Positions 1 to 9,165 of a stretch of 64,000 nucleotides of DNA are shown one piece after another. A program made the translations under genes and the position numbers. The stretch comes from Pseudomonas sp. SST3 (GTDB lineage Bacteria > Pseudomonadota > Gammaproteobacteria > Pseudomonadales > Pseudomonadaceae): contig NZ_QORI02000001.1 in assembly GCF_003325755.1 (NCBI RefSeq), positions 310,001 through 374,000 on the forward strand. Reading direction: 5' to 3'. How positions within the stretch are numbered: position 1 is the stretch's first letter; every line of letters starts with the position of its first letter. The notes under the pieces are model-generated. The model saw nothing but the letters and a program-made list of their open reading frames with translations. It ran no database searches and was not told the origin of the DNA.

Positions 1-200
1 GCGGCGAAAGTCATGGGCCTGAGCGTGGCCGGTGTCGATATCCTGCGATCCAATCACGTCCGCTGGTGATGGAAGTGAACTCCTCACCGGGCCTGGCCGG
101 CATCGAGGAAACCACCGGCAAGGACGTCGCCGGGCTGATCATCCAGTACTTGGAAAAGAATGCCGGCCCGCATCTGACGCGAACCAAGGGAAAGGGTTAA
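1..200 (+). pseudogene. rimK: RimK-family ATP-grasp ligase, C-terminal end, frameshifted
   Basis: Only the 3' end lies in the window. Frame 1 reads [19 protein letters not shown] and then runs into a stop at 67-69. From base 60, frame 3 continues with [12 protein letters not shown] and ends at 200. The RimK family has [16 protein letters not shown] here, so one G seems to be missing next to base 58. RimK adds glutamate residues to the C-terminus of ribosomal protein S6 in the cytoplasm; the VMEVNSSPG segment belongs to the ATP-grasp metal-binding region. The gene converges on envZ, as in other pseudomonads. It may be a real frameshift or a sequencing error in a short G-run. The family call is firm; whether the gene is dead is not. 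Confidence 0.8.
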
Positions 201-307
201 GCGGAGCTGGACAGCGATAACGTCAGGCTTCAAACCTCAAGCGCTAGACGTTTTCAGCTTGAGCCTGGCCGTCCGCTGCGGCTGCTTCAAGCAGCTGTTC
301 AATAGCT

Positions 308-1618
308 TTACCGCACCCTTGGCAGCAACAACCCCAATGGCAAGCTCACTCGCGCCTCCAGCCCACCACCGTCGCGGTTTCGCAGCTCGACGATGCCACC
401 GTGCTGCGAGGCGATGCGTTTGACGATGGCCAGGCCCAGGCCTGCGCCCTGGCCGCCGCGAGCGCGGTCACCGCGGATGAAGGGGTTGAATATCTCACCG
501 AGCTCGCCCGGATCGATGCCGGCGCCACGGTCGAGTACGCTGAGCACCACATAGGGCGCGCTACCGTCGCCGGAAACGTAGGCGGCGACTTCCACGCCAT
601 GACCACCGTAGCGCAGGGCATTTTCGATCAAGTTGACCAGCAGGCGCTTGATCGATACCCGGCGCAGGGCCAGCGGCGGCATCGGCTCGACACACAGGCG
701 CACGGTTTCACCGAACTGGTTGTAGGGCGCCACGACCTCTCGCACCAGCTCGCCGAGGTCGACGCTTTCCACCGGCTCGTCGCTGCCGTCGCGAACAAAG
801 GCGAGGAACTGATCGAGGATCGCATTCATGTCCTCGATATCGCGCACCATGTCCTCGGTGAGCTCGGAATCGCTGGTCATCAGCTCCAGCGACAGGCGCA
901 GACGGGTCAGCGGCGTGCGCAGATCATGGGAGACACCGGCGAGCATCAGTTCGCGCTCACGCCCGGCCTGCTCGACATCTTCAGCCATCTGATTGAACGC
1001 GCGGTAGACCTCGGTCATTTCACTCGGCGTGTCGCTGATGGGCAGCCGCACACGGCGGCCCTTGCCGATCTGTCTGGCCGCGTAAACCAGACGCTTGAGT
1101 GGCAGGTTGAGCTGGCTGACGAAGATCCAGGCGGCCGCGGTGGACAGCAGACCGATCCCGAGGAACCAACCCAACACGCTCCAGATCCGCTGCCCACGCA
1201 ACGGATACGCATAGAGCGGCACCTGCAGCCAGTCCGAGCCCAGGCTCGGCGCCCGCACCCAGATCGCCGTCTCGGGCTGGATACGCACTCGTACCTCGGT
1301 ATCTTCACCGAGTTCGGCCTGCATCTGCCGCTGGAAGATTTCGGTATAGGGCCAGTGGTATTCGCTGGGCGGCACCTCCTCGGCGGTGACCCGCTGCAGC
1401 CCGGCGGCTTCGGCGATGCGCTCGCGGTTTTGCTCGTCGGCTGCCCAGTACGCTCGCAGTGTCAGCGCCGCGCCGTGGCTGTACTGTCGATCGACCATGA
1501 CGTCTTCGTTCATCATCAGGTACACCAACATCAGTACCTTGGAGAACAACACGACGATCAGCACCATCCACAGGGTGCGGGCGAAGAAGCTTTGCGGGAA
1601 CCAGAGCGGGGTTTTCAT
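308..1618 (-). CDS. envZ: EnvZ-type sensor histidine kinase (AmgS-like)
   Basis: Inner-membrane sensor kinase of 436 residues. A first membrane segment lies at about 15-37, a periplasmic domain at about 38-145, a second membrane segment at about 146-167, and HAMP at about 168-220. HisKA has the phospho-accepting His at 231 in GVSHDLRTPL. HATPase_c shows the N box near 326-338, DRGAGI at 363 and GAGLGLAI at 391. It should phosphorylate the OmpR-type regulator encoded upstream (1859-2593) on the same strand. In P. aeruginosa the equivalent pair is AmgRS, which controls envelope-stress and aminoglycoside tolerance; that role is inferred here by position. About 240 bp with a palindromic repeat separates the two genes, more than is usual for such a pair. 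Confidence 0.93.
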   Translation of the reverse strand: MKTPLWFPQSFFARTLWMVLIVVLFSKVLMLVYLMMNEDVMVDRQYSHGAALTLRAYWAADEQNRERIAEAAGLQRVTAEEVPPSEYHWPYTEIFQRQMQAELGEDTEVRVRIQPETAIWVRAPSLGSDWLQVPLYAYPLRGQRIWSVLGWFLGIGLLSTAAAWIFVSQLNLPLKRLVYAARQIGKGRRVRLPISDTPSEMTEVYRAFNQMAEDVEQAGRERELMLAGVSHDLRTPLTRLRLSLELMTSDSELTEDMVRDIEDMNAILDQFLAFVRDGSDEPVESVDLGELVREVVAPYNQFGETVRLCVEPMPPLALRRVSIKRLLVNLIENALRYGGHGVEVAAYVSGDGSAPYVVLSVLDRGAGIDPGELGEIFNPFIRGDRARGGQGAGLGLAIVKRIASQHGGIVELRNRDGGGLEARVSLPLGLLLPRVR

Positions 1619-1737
1619 AAAAAAGCCGATTTAGACCGCGGGAGGCTGTACCAAAAGGCCAGCGACGTGGGATTTCAACGTGAAGACTGGATCAGGCGCT
1701 GCTCCGCTTTAGCCAACCGGGTCGAGCCGGAGTAATT

Positions 1738-1755
1738 GGCTGAAGCCCACCCTAC
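1738..1755. repeat. Half-copy of the GGCTGAAGCCCACCCTAC intergenic repeat
   Basis: The stretch between envZ and ompR contains the right arm of the palindromic repeat seen complete at 33876-33897. About 35 bp upstream, CCGCTTTAGCC resembles the companion segment at 13961-13975 and 33821-33834. This looks like a degraded element of the same family. Confidence 0.6.
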
Positions 1756-1858
1756 GAGGCTGGCGACTCACTACGAGATCCGTGAGCCACCCGCTGGTGC
1801 GGACCGAGAAAAGCACTGCATTCCAATCCGGTTTAGCGCCGCGCGCATGTGTCGGCTG

Positions 1859-2593
1859 CTATTTGTTGCCATCAGGTACGAAGACGTAGCCCACGCCCCA
1901 GACGGTCTGGATGTAGCGCGGCTTGGACGGGTCCGGCTCGATCAGGCGGCGCAGGCGGGAAATCTGCACGTCGATGGAGCGCTCCAGGGCATCCCACTCC
2001 CGGCCGCGGGCCAGGTTCATCAGCTTGTCTCGGGTCAGCGGCTCGCGGGCGTGCTGAACCAGCGCCTTGAGCACGGCGAATTCCCCGGTTGTGAGCATGT
2101 GAATCTGATCGCCCTTCTTCAGTTCGCGGGTTCCCAGAAACAACTCGTAATCGCCGAAGGTTACCGTCTGGTCTTCGCTGCCCGGTGCGCCCGGGACCTG
2201 CGGCGCCTGGCGACGCAGCACCGCACGGATCCGCGCCAGCAGCTCGCGAGGGTTGAAGGGCTTGGCCAGGTAATCATCAGCGCCTTGCTCCAGGCCCTGA
2301 ATCCGGCTGGCCTCATCGCCCTTGGCGGTGAGCATGATGATCGGGATCTGGTTGCCACTGGTGCGCAGTCGATTGCAGGCGGACAGTCCGTCCTCGCCCG
2401 GCATCATCAGGTCCAGCACGACCAGATGGAACAGCTCGCGGCTGAGCAGACGATCCATCTGTTCAGCATTCTCCACTGTTCGCACGCGATAGCCTTGCTC
2501 GTCGAGAAAGCGCTCGAGAAGACGCCGCAAACGGGCGTCATCGTCAACAATCAGGATCTTTTCGCCTTCGCTGGCAGGTGCGGTGCTGCTCAT
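1859..2593 (-). CDS. ompR: OmpR-family response regulator (AmgR-like)
   Basis: DNA-binding response regulator of 244 residues. The N-terminal receiver starts EKILIVDDDARLRR; the phospho-acceptor Asp is in VVLDLMMPGEDG and the conserved Lys in YLAKPF. The C-terminal winged helix (trans_reg_C) includes LTRDKLMNLARGREWDALERS and ends VWGVGYVFVPDG. The start was set at ATG 2593 because the receiver begins 11 residues later and GGGAG lies just upstream; a longer in-frame start at 2647 adds 18 residues with no homology. It is the likely partner of the EnvZ-type kinase downstream on the same strand. Confidence 0.95.
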   Translation of the reverse strand: MSSTAPASEGEKILIVDDDARLRRLLERFLDEQGYRVRTVENAEQMDRLLSRELFHLVVLDLMMPGEDGLSACNRLRTSGNQIPIIMLTAKGDEASRIQGLEQGADDYLAKPFNPRELLARIRAVLRRQAPQVPGAPGSEDQTVTFGDYELFLGTRELKKGDQIHMLTTGEFAVLKALVQHAREPLTRDKLMNLARGREWDALERSIDVQISRLRRLIEPDPSKPRYIQTVWGVGYVFVPDGNK

Positions 2594-2822
2594 GAGAACT
2601 CCCGGAATGATCGACGGCGCATTATGCGCGCAGTCATGTAAACGCAACTGACAGCCATTGTTAGCAGATTTTGCGGCGCCTAGCCGAGGCCCAAAAGAAT
2701 GAGTCGGGGCGCCTGGCTCGGGTTTTTCGTCCGGCTTCCGATCTCAAACGCTCTGCTGCCCTTATAATCGCGCCCTTTCGCGCAGGCACGGCCTGCATGG
2801 TTTGACTGACCCAGGTAGGTTC

Positions 2823-5144
2823 ATGGACAGCATCAATTCCCGCATCGCCGCAGAACTGGGCGTGCGCCCGCAACAGGTTGCCGCCACCGTGGCGCTGCTC
2901 GACGAAGGCTCCACCGTTCCCTTCATCGCCCGTTACCGCAAGGAAGTCACCGGCAGCCTGGACGACACCCAGCTGCGCCTGCTCGAAGAGCGCCTGCGCT
3001 ATATGCGCGAGCTGGATGACCGTCGCGCGTCGATCCTCGCCAGCATCGAGGAACAGGGCAAGCTGACGCCCGAGCTGAAACGCGAGATCGATCTCGCTGA
3101 CACCAAGACCCGCCTGGAAGACCTCTACCTGCCCTACAAGCAGAAGCGCCGCACCAAGGGCCAGATCGCCCTGGAAGCCGGTCTTGGCGAGCTGGCTGAT
3201 GCGATCTTCGCCGATCCGGAGCTGAACCCGGAAAGCGAGGCCGCGCGCTTCGTCGATGCCGAGAAAGGTTTTGCCGATACCAAGGCGGTACTCGAAGGCG
3301 CCAAGTACATTCTCATGGAACGCTTCGCCGAAGACGCCGATCTGCTGGCCAAACTGCGCGACTTCCTTACCCATAACGCCACCCTGAGCGCACGCATGGT
3401 GCCGGGCAAGGAAACCGAAGGGGCCAAGTTCAGCGATTATTTCGAGCACGACGAGCCGCTCAAGAGCGCGCCTTCGCACCGCGCACTGGCGATCTTTCGC
3501 GGACGCAACGAAGGCGTGCTCAGCGTCAGCTTGAAGGTTGGCGACGAAGCACCCGGCACCATGCACCCGGGCGAAGTGATGATCGGCGAGCGCTTCGGCA
3601 TCGCCAATCGTGGTCGCGCGGCGGACAAGTGGCTCGGCGAGGTGGTGCGCTGGACCTGGAAGGTCAAGCTCTACACCCACTTGGAAACCGATCTGCTCGG
3701 CGAGCTGCGCGACAAGGCCGAGGATGATGCCATCGGCGTCTTCGCACGCAACATGCACGACCTGTTGCTCGCCGCACCGGCCGGCCCGCGTGCCACCCTC
3801 GGGCTCGATCCGGGCCTGCGTACCGGTTGTAAAGTGGCGGTAGTCGATGCCACCGGCAAGCTGCTCGATACCGCCACGGTCTATCCGCACGCCCCGCGCA
3901 ACGACTGGGACGGCACCCTCGCCGTGCTGGCCAAGCTCTGCGCCAAGCATGCCGTCGATCTGATCGCCATCGGCAACGGCACGGCCAGCCGCGAGACCGA
4001 TAAGCTCGCCGCCGACCTGATCAAGCAGGTGCCGGGCCTCAAGCTGACCAAGGTGATGGTGTCCGAAGCCGGCGCATCGGTGTATTCGGCCTCCGAACTG
4101 GCGGCCAAGGAATTTCCGGATCTTGACGTCTCGATCCGCGGCGCCGTGTCCATCGCACGCCGCCTGCAGGATCCACTGGCCGAGCTGGTGAAGATCGAGC
4201 CCAAGGCCATCGGCGTGGGTCAGTACCAGCACGACGTGTCCCAGCTCAAGCTGGCCCGCTCGCTCGATGCAGTGGTCGAGGATTGCGTGAACGCCGTCGG
4301 CGTCGACGTCAACACCGCCTCGGTGGCGCTGCTGGCGCGGATTTCCGGCCTGAACACCACCCTGGCACAGAACATCGTGGCCTACCGCGACGCCAACGGC
4401 GCGTTCAAGGCCCGCAACGAATTGAAGAAGGTGCCGCGCCTGGGCGATAAGACCTTTGAGCAGGCGGCCGGCTTCCTCCGCGTGATGAATGGTGCGAACC
4501 CGCTGGACGCCTCGGCCGTTCACCCCGAGACCTACCCACTCGTCAAGCGCATCGCCCAGGACACCGGCCGCGATATCCGTTCGCTGATCGGCGACTCGAC
4601 GTTTCTCAAACGCCTGGACCCCAAGCAGTTCACCGACGAAAGCTTCGGCCTGGTCACCGTCAGCGACATCCTGCAGGAATTGGAAAAACCCGGTCGCGAC
4701 CCGCGCCCCGAGTTCAAGACCGCCGAGTTCCAGGAAGGCGTCGAAAAGCTCAGCGACCTGACGCCCGGTATGGTGCTCGAAGGTGTGGTGACCAACGTGA
4801 CCAACTTCGGCGCCTTCGTCGACATCGGCGTGCACCAGGATGGCCTGGTGCACATCTCGGCGCTGTCGGAGAAGTTCGTCAAGGATCCCTACGAAGTGGT
4901 CAAGGCTGGCGATATCGTCAAGGTCAAGGTCATGGAAGTGGACATCCCACGCAAGCGCGTCGGTCTGTCCATGCGCATGAGCGACACGCCTGGCGAGAAG
5001 GCTGACAACATGCGCGGCGGTGGCAACAACCGTGGCAGCCAGGCGCGCGGCGAGCGCAAGCCGGCCAAGCCGGAAACCAAACCGGCGCCGGCCAACAACG
5101 CCATGGCCGCGCTGTTCGCCAACGCCAAGAGTCTGAGGAAGTAG
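2823..5144 (+). CDS. tex: Tex, S1-domain RNA-binding transcription accessory protein
   Basis: Cytoplasmic nucleic-acid-binding protein of 773 residues, close to the 785 known for P. aeruginosa Tex. Order: Tex N-terminal helical region (1-310), YqgF/RNase H-like fold from about 322 ([17 protein letters not shown]), helix-hairpin-helix region (about 480-560), and an S1 RNA-binding domain at about 645-719 ([19 protein letters not shown]). The C-terminal tail is basic and rich in Gly, Asn and Ala. ATG 2823 is chosen because [13 protein letters not shown] is the family N-terminus and AGGTAGG precedes it. Tex is highly conserved and linked to transcription fidelity and toxin gene expression; its precise mechanism is not settled. 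The next gene starts 3 bp after the stop. Confidence 0.96.
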   Translation: MDSINSRIAAELGVRPQQVAATVALLDEGSTVPFIARYRKEVTGSLDDTQLRLLEERLRYMRELDDRRASILASIEEQGKLTPELKREIDLADTKTRLEDLYLPYKQKRRTKGQIALEAGLGELADAIFADPELNPESEAARFVDAEKGFADTKAVLEGAKYILMERFAEDADLLAKLRDFLTHNATLSARMVPGKETEGAKFSDYFEHDEPLKSAPSHRALAIFRGRNEGVLSVSLKVGDEAPGTMHPGEVMIGERFGIANRGRAADKWLGEVVRWTWKVKLYTHLETDLLGELRDKAEDDAIGVFARNMHDLLLAAPAGPRATLGLDPGLRTGCKVAVVDATGKLLDTATVYPHAPRNDWDGTLAVLAKLCAKHAVDLIAIGNGTASRETDKLAADLIKQVPGLKLTKVMVSEAGASVYSASELAAKEFPDLDVSIRGAVSIARRLQDPLAELVKIEPKAIGVGQYQHDVSQLKLARSLDAVVEDCVNAVGVDVNTASVALLARISGLNTTLAQNIVAYRDANGAFKARNELKKVPRLGDKTFEQAAGFLRVMNGANPLDASAVHPETYPLVKRIAQDTGRDIRSLIGDSTFLKRLDPKQFTDESFGLVTVSDILQELEKPGRDPRPEFKTAEFQEGVEKLSDLTPGMVLEGVVTNVTNFGAFVDIGVHQDGLVHISALSEKFVKDPYEVVKAGDIVKVKVMEVDIPRKRVGLSMRMSDTPGEKADNMRGGGNNRGSQARGERKPAKPETKPAPANNAMAALFANAKSLRK

Positions 5145-5147
5145 GCC

Positions 5148-5537
5148 GTGAGTGTGAAAGTCGAAGCGATCGGCAGCAGCAGCGCCTTCGGGCGCCTGCT
5201 GGGCCTCGAAATTCTCAAGGCGGAAGGCGGCGAAGCCATCCTCAGCCTGAACATGCATGACGGCCTGCGGAACCTGCACGGCAAGCTGCACGGCGGCGCG
5301 TTGTTCTCGCTGATCGATACGGCCATGGGTCAGGCCAGCCACAGCCTGGGCGATGGTTCACCGAACAGCGTGACCCTCGAATGCAAGGTCAACTACATCC
5401 GTCCGGTGACCGACGGCGAACTGCTCTGCCGCGCCTGGGTGGTCCATGGCGGGCGCCGCACTCAGGTGCTCGAAGCCGAAGTCCACCAGGGCGAAAAGCT
5501 GGTGGCCAAGGCGCAATCGACTTTCGCCTGCCTCTGA
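5148..5537 (+). CDS. PaaI-type hotdog-fold thioesterase
   Basis: Small acyl-CoA thioesterase of 129 residues with a GTG start, three bases after the tex stop, so probably cotranscribed. The hotdog fold is visible in NLHGKLHGGALFSLIDTAMGQA (about 41-62, split here as NLHGKLHGG then ALFSLIDTA) and in the strand SVTLECKVNYIRPV. The HGG and following Asp/Thr belong to the usual active site. The substrate is unknown; paralogues hydrolyse aromatic or medium-chain acyl-CoA. The same gene sits between tex and gshA in Pseudomonas. Confidence 0.9.
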   Translation: MSVKVEAIGSSSAFGRLLGLEILKAEGGEAILSLNMHDGLRNLHGKLHGGALFSLIDTAMGQASHSLGDGSPNSVTLECKVNYIRPVTDGELLCRAWVVHGGRRTQVLEAEVHQGEKLVAKAQSTFACL

Positions 5538-5539
5538 AA

Positions 5540-5616
5540 GCGGCAAGCAGCACGCTACGAGCGCCAAGTAAGCACACCGAGCCCTCTCTTGCAGCTTGAA
5601 GCTTGTCGCTTGCCGC
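5540..5616. repeat. Inverted repeat with GCGGCAAGC arms
   Basis: GCGGCAAGC (5540-5548) and GCTTGCCGC (5608-5616) form matching 9-bp arms between the thioesterase gene and gshA, with an internal AGCTTGAAGCTT palindrome. It resembles REP-like intergenic elements common in this group and may act as a transcript end. Confidence 0.5.
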
Positions 5617-5654
5617 CCCATATTGTGCCGACTGATGCGTGAAGGAATTCAAAC

Positions 5655-7232
5655 TTGAGCGACCTCCTCTCCCACCGCCTGGCATTGCTGGCCGAGCACC
5701 CCAACCTTCCGCTGCTCTCGCAATGCCTGCACGGGATAGAGCGCGAATGCCTGCGCGTCGACGGCCAGGGCAAACTGGCGCTGACGCCGCATCCCCGCGC
5801 GCTGGGCTCGGCGCTGACGCATCCGAAGATCACGACTGATTATTCCGAGGCGCTGCTGGAGTTCATTACCGGCACCGAAACCGACCCGCAGAGAACACTG
5901 GCCGAGCTGGACGCGATTCATCGCTACACCTACAGCAAGCTCGGTGCTGAGTTTCTCTGGAGCCCGTCGATGCCTGGCCACCTGCCGGAAGAGTCGCAGA
6001 TTCCCATCGCCGAATACGGCAGCTCCAATATCGGCCGGCTCAAGTATGTGTACCGCCAAGGCCTCGCGCTGCGCTACGGCAAGACCATGCAGTGCATCGC
6101 GGGTATTCACTACAACTTCTCCTTGCCGGAGACGTTGTGGCCGGTACTCCAGGCGGACGAGGGCGACGACCGCCCGCAGCAGGACTATCAGTCCTGGCGC
6201 TATATCGCGCTGATCCGCAACTTCCGCCGCTACAGCTGGCTGCTGATGTACCTGTTCGGCGCCTCACCGGCACTGGATGCGAGTTTCATGCGCGGCCGGT
6301 CGCACCAACTCGAGCAACTCGACGACGACACCCTGTATCTGCCCTGGGCGACCAGCTTGCGCATGAGCGATCTGGGCTACCAGAGCAACGCTCAGGCCGG
6401 CCTGACGCCCTGCTACGACGATCTGCCGAGCTACACCAGCAGTCTGCACAAGGCCGTCTCGACGCCGTACCCCGAGTACGCCGCGCTGGGCATCAAGGAT
6501 GCAAACGGAAACTGGCAGCAGCTCAACACCAACGTGCTGCAGATCGAAAACGAGTACTACTCGAACATCCGCCCCAAGCGTGTCAGCGCCACCGGCGAGC
6601 GACCGCTGCACGCCCTGCGCGCGCGCGGCATCCAGTACATCGAAGTACGCTGCCTGGACATCAACCCCTTCCTGCCGCTGGGAATCGACGTCACTGAAGC
6701 CCGCTTCCTCGATGCCTTCCTGCTGTTCTGCGCGCTTCAGCAGAGCCCCTGCCTGGCCGCTGGTGAATGCAGCGCCAGCAACGACAACTTCCTCAAGGTG
6801 GTCAAGGAAGGCCGCAAGCCGGCGCTGGAACTGCGGCGCTGCGGCGAAAACGTCACGCTGCAGGCCTGGGCCAGCGAATTGATCGGTGAGATCGGCCAAG
6901 TGGCAGCCCTGCTGGACCGCAGCCATGGCGGCGAGCATCACGCTCAGGCCCTGGCCGTCCAGCAGGCGAAGATTGACGACAGCAGCCTGACCCCTTCTGC
7001 ACGCGTCCTGCACGAGCTGCGAAGCAGCGGCGAAAGCTTCAGTCAGTTCGCCCTGCGCCAGACCCGCAGCCATGCCGCCTACTTCCGCGATCAGTCGTTG
7101 TCGGAGGCCGACGCTCATTTCTTCGATGAGGCTGCACGCGAGTCCCTGGCGCAGCAGGACGTGATGGAAGCGAGCGATGAGCTGGACTTCGACAGTTTCG
7201 TCGCCGAGTACCAGCGCAGCCTTAGCGCCTGA
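5655..7232 (+). CDS. gshA: Glutamate-cysteine ligase, proteobacterial type
   Basis: Makes gamma-glutamylcysteine from glutamate, cysteine and ATP, the first step of glutathione synthesis. At 525 residues it has the family's usual length. Diagnostic stretches are [13 protein letters not shown] near the N-terminus, [13 protein letters not shown] (about 55-67), and [14 protein letters not shown] (about 331-344). The start is a TTG at 5655: the sequence [12 protein letters not shown] matches the family N-terminus, and GAAGGA lies 8 bp upstream. No gshB is present in the window. The gene is probably transcribed from its own promoter after the inverted repeat at 5540-5616. Confidence 0.96.
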   Translation: MSDLLSHRLALLAEHPNLPLLSQCLHGIERECLRVDGQGKLALTPHPRALGSALTHPKITTDYSEALLEFITGTETDPQRTLAELDAIHRYTYSKLGAEFLWSPSMPGHLPEESQIPIAEYGSSNIGRLKYVYRQGLALRYGKTMQCIAGIHYNFSLPETLWPVLQADEGDDRPQQDYQSWRYIALIRNFRRYSWLLMYLFGASPALDASFMRGRSHQLEQLDDDTLYLPWATSLRMSDLGYQSNAQAGLTPCYDDLPSYTSSLHKAVSTPYPEYAALGIKDANGNWQQLNTNVLQIENEYYSNIRPKRVSATGERPLHALRARGIQYIEVRCLDINPFLPLGIDVTEARFLDAFLLFCALQQSPCLAAGECSASNDNFLKVVKEGRKPALELRRCGENVTLQAWASELIGEIGQVAALLDRSHGGEHHAQALAVQQAKIDDSSLTPSARVLHELRSSGESFSQFALRQTRSHAAYFRDQSLSEADAHFFDEAARESLAQQDVMEASDELDFDSFVAEYQRSLSA

Positions 7233-7398
7233 AGCTGCTGCCGTATCGCTGCGCATGCTCAGCGCCTACAACACCTCATCACTGACAGTTATAGGGCGCC
7301 ATAGGCGCTCTAGCACCCCGCAGACGGTGCCGTAACGCCGCCAGCCCGTGCGAGCCGGGAAAACTTCCGCCAGTGCACCACTCTAAGTTCTTGTCCTT

Positions 7399-7427
7399 CC
7401 CAGGCGACGGAATCCCGGCCGCCTGGG
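7399..7427. other. 8-bp hairpin in the leader of a small exported protein
   Basis: CCCAGGCG (7399-7406) pairs perfectly with CGCCTGGG (7420-7427), about 34 bp before the small gene at 7462. No T-run follows on the plus strand, so a role in mRNA leader structure is as likely as termination. Confidence 0.45.
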
Positions 7428-7461
7428 TTGGCCACCAGAACAATAAAAAGAGAGGTGCACT

Positions 7462-7662
7462 ATGTCCTTGCTCGACATGTTGATATCGGCCCGAAGGGGC
7501 ACCCTGGCGATGGCGGCGACCATCGGCCTGCTGGTCGGTCTGGTCCTGCTGACCAACAGTGCGATCGCCGCCCCGGTCGCCGGCGCCGTCAGCGGCGATC
7601 CTACGCTGCCGGAACTGCTCGATAACCCGACCCCACGCGCCACGGTTCGACGTATTCCCTGA
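7462..7662 (+). CDS. Small putative exported protein, unknown function
   Basis: Encodes 66 residues. A good ribosome-binding site (GAGAGG) precedes the ATG by 5-6 bases. The N-terminus has one positive stretch (SARRGT), then a hydrophobic segment at about 15-36 ending in AIAAP, which could be a signal peptide cleavage region. The mature part would be only about 30 residues and rich in Pro and Thr. I do not recognise a family. It lies alone between gshA and argA, which converges on it, and is flanked by two hairpins (7399-7427 and 7732-7754). The good start context and signal-like N-terminus favour a real gene; conservation would have to be shown. Confidence 0.5.
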   Translation: MSLLDMLISARRGTLAMAATIGLLVGLVLLTNSAIAAPVAGAVSGDPTLPELLDNPTPRATVRRIP

Positions 7663-7731
7663 GCTGTTCCAGGCGGCTCAGGGCTATCAGCCTGCGCGGC
7701 ACCTTACAGCTGCCGTTGCACTGACGAAGCA

Positions 7732-7754
7732 GTGGCGGGCATCGCGCCCGCCAC
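7732..7754. terminator. Hairpin between the convergent small gene and argA
   Basis: GTGGCGGG (7732-7739) pairs with CCCGCCAC (7747-7754). It lies just past the argA stop codon and past the small plus-strand gene, so it may end both transcripts. Neither side has a strong T-run. Confidence 0.5.
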
Positions 7755-7760
7755 CCGGTT

Positions 7761-9062
7761 TCAAAGCGCCTTCTCGAAGATCTTCGAGTTGCGCTGGAAG
7801 TTGTAGAGCGAAGCCCGCGCCGCTGGCAATCGCTCCACCCCGCTGGGTTCGAAGCCCCGTTCGCGGAACCAATGCGCCGTGCGGGTGGTGAGCACGAACA
7901 GAGTCTTCAGCCCCAGCTTGCGCGCCCGCGCCTCGATGCGCTCGAGCAACTCGTCGCCGCGCCCCCCGTGGCGGTACTCGGGGTTCACCGCCAGGCAGGC
8001 CAGCTCGCCGGAATCGGAGTCGGCGATCGGATACAGCGCGGCGCAGGCGATGATCAGTCCATCGCGCTCGACAATGGTGAATTGCTCCACCTCGCGTTCC
8101 AGTACTTCGCGTGAACGCCGCACCAGAATGCCCTGCTCCTCGAGCGGTGTGATCAGATCGATCAGCCCGCCAACGTCCTCGATGGTCGCCTCACGCAACT
8201 GCTCGAACTGCTCCTGCGTCACCAGCGTGCCGTCACCGCCATCGCGGGTGAACAGTTCGTTGAGCAGCGAGCCGTCCTCGGCATAGCTGATCACATGGCT
8301 GCGCCGCACGCCGCCCTTGCAGGCTTGCGCCGCCGCGTCGAGCAGCTCGCCCTGGTAGCTGCTGCCTAGCCGCTCCACATAGGCCGGGATCTGCTGCGGG
8401 CGCAGCTCGCGCACCAGCTTGCCCAGCTCGTCGCGCAGTCCGCGCTCGGCACCGTAGAGCACCAGCTTGTCGGCCTGCAGGTCAATAGCCGCGCGGGTCG
8501 CGATGTCTTCGCAGGCGATGTTGAAGATTTCCCCTGTCGGCGAATAGCCCAGCGGCGAGAGCAGCACGATGGTGCGTTCGTCCAGTAGCCGGCCGATGCC
8601 CTTGCGATCGACCCGACGCACCTCGCCGGTGTGGTGGAAATCGACGCCGTCGAGCACGCCTATCGGGCGCGCGGTGACGAAATTGCCGCTGGCGACGCGC
8701 AACCGAGCACCCTGCATTGGCGAGGAGGCCATGTCCATCGACAACCGTGCCTCCAGCGCGATGCGCATATGGCCGACCGCGTCGATCACGCATTCCAGCG
8801 TCGCCGAGTCGGTGATGCGCAGGTCGCGGTGGAAGCGCGGCTCGATGCCGCGAGCGGTCAGCCGCGCCTCGATCTGCGGACGCGAGCCGAACACCAGTAC
8901 CAGGCGCACGCCGAGGCTGTGCAACAGCACCAGGTCATGGACGATATTGGGGAAATTCGAATGCTCCAGGGCATCGCCAGGCAACATGACCACGAAGGTG
9001 CGGTCGCGGTGCGAGTTGATGTAGGGCGATGAGTCGCGGAGCCAGGTGACGTAGTTGTGCAT
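7761..9062 (-). CDS. argA: N-acetylglutamate synthase
   Basis: Acetylates glutamate with acetyl-CoA, the first step of arginine synthesis. The 433 residues match the classical ArgA length. The N-terminal two thirds is an amino-acid-kinase fold (VRLVLVFGSRPQIEARL, VLLSPLGYSPTGEIFNI) that usually binds arginine as inhibitor. The C-terminal GNAT domain (about 290-433) has the acetyl-CoA loop near EYRHGGRGDELL and ends HWFRERGFEP. The ATG at 9062 begins MHNYVTWLRDSSPYIN, the usual start. argE lies 103 bp upstream on the same strand, so the two arginine genes may share a transcript. Confidence 0.97.
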   Translation of the reverse strand: MHNYVTWLRDSSPYINSHRDRTFVVMLPGDALEHSNFPNIVHDLVLLHSLGVRLVLVFGSRPQIEARLTARGIEPRFHRDLRITDSATLECVIDAVGHMRIALEARLSMDMASSPMQGARLRVASGNFVTARPIGVLDGVDFHHTGEVRRVDRKGIGRLLDERTIVLLSPLGYSPTGEIFNIACEDIATRAAIDLQADKLVLYGAERGLRDELGKLVRELRPQQIPAYVERLGSSYQGELLDAAAQACKGGVRRSHVISYAEDGSLLNELFTRDGGDGTLVTQEQFEQLREATIEDVGGLIDLITPLEEQGILVRRSREVLEREVEQFTIVERDGLIIACAALYPIADSDSGELACLAVNPEYRHGGRGDELLERIEARARKLGLKTLFVLTTRTAHWFRERGFEPSGVERLPAARASLYNFQRNSKIFEKAL

Positions 9063-9165
9063 TGCAAAAGCCTTAGATAACCGCTTTTCAGTCCGGAAGC
9101 CGGGTCGAGTACGTGAGAGGCAGGGAGCAGGTTCGGGCTGCGATTCAGGATCGCCGAACCTGCTC

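Noticed and set aside
401..1735. Long plus-strand frame opposite envZ
   Set aside because: Same reason: shadow of the conserved kinase gene, no domain, no ribosome-binding site.
2661..5342. Very long open frame (893 codons) on the minus strand opposite tex
   Set aside because: It is antisense to a clearly conserved gene; its product is rich in Gly, Ala and His without any domain, as expected for the opposite strand of GC-rich coding DNA.
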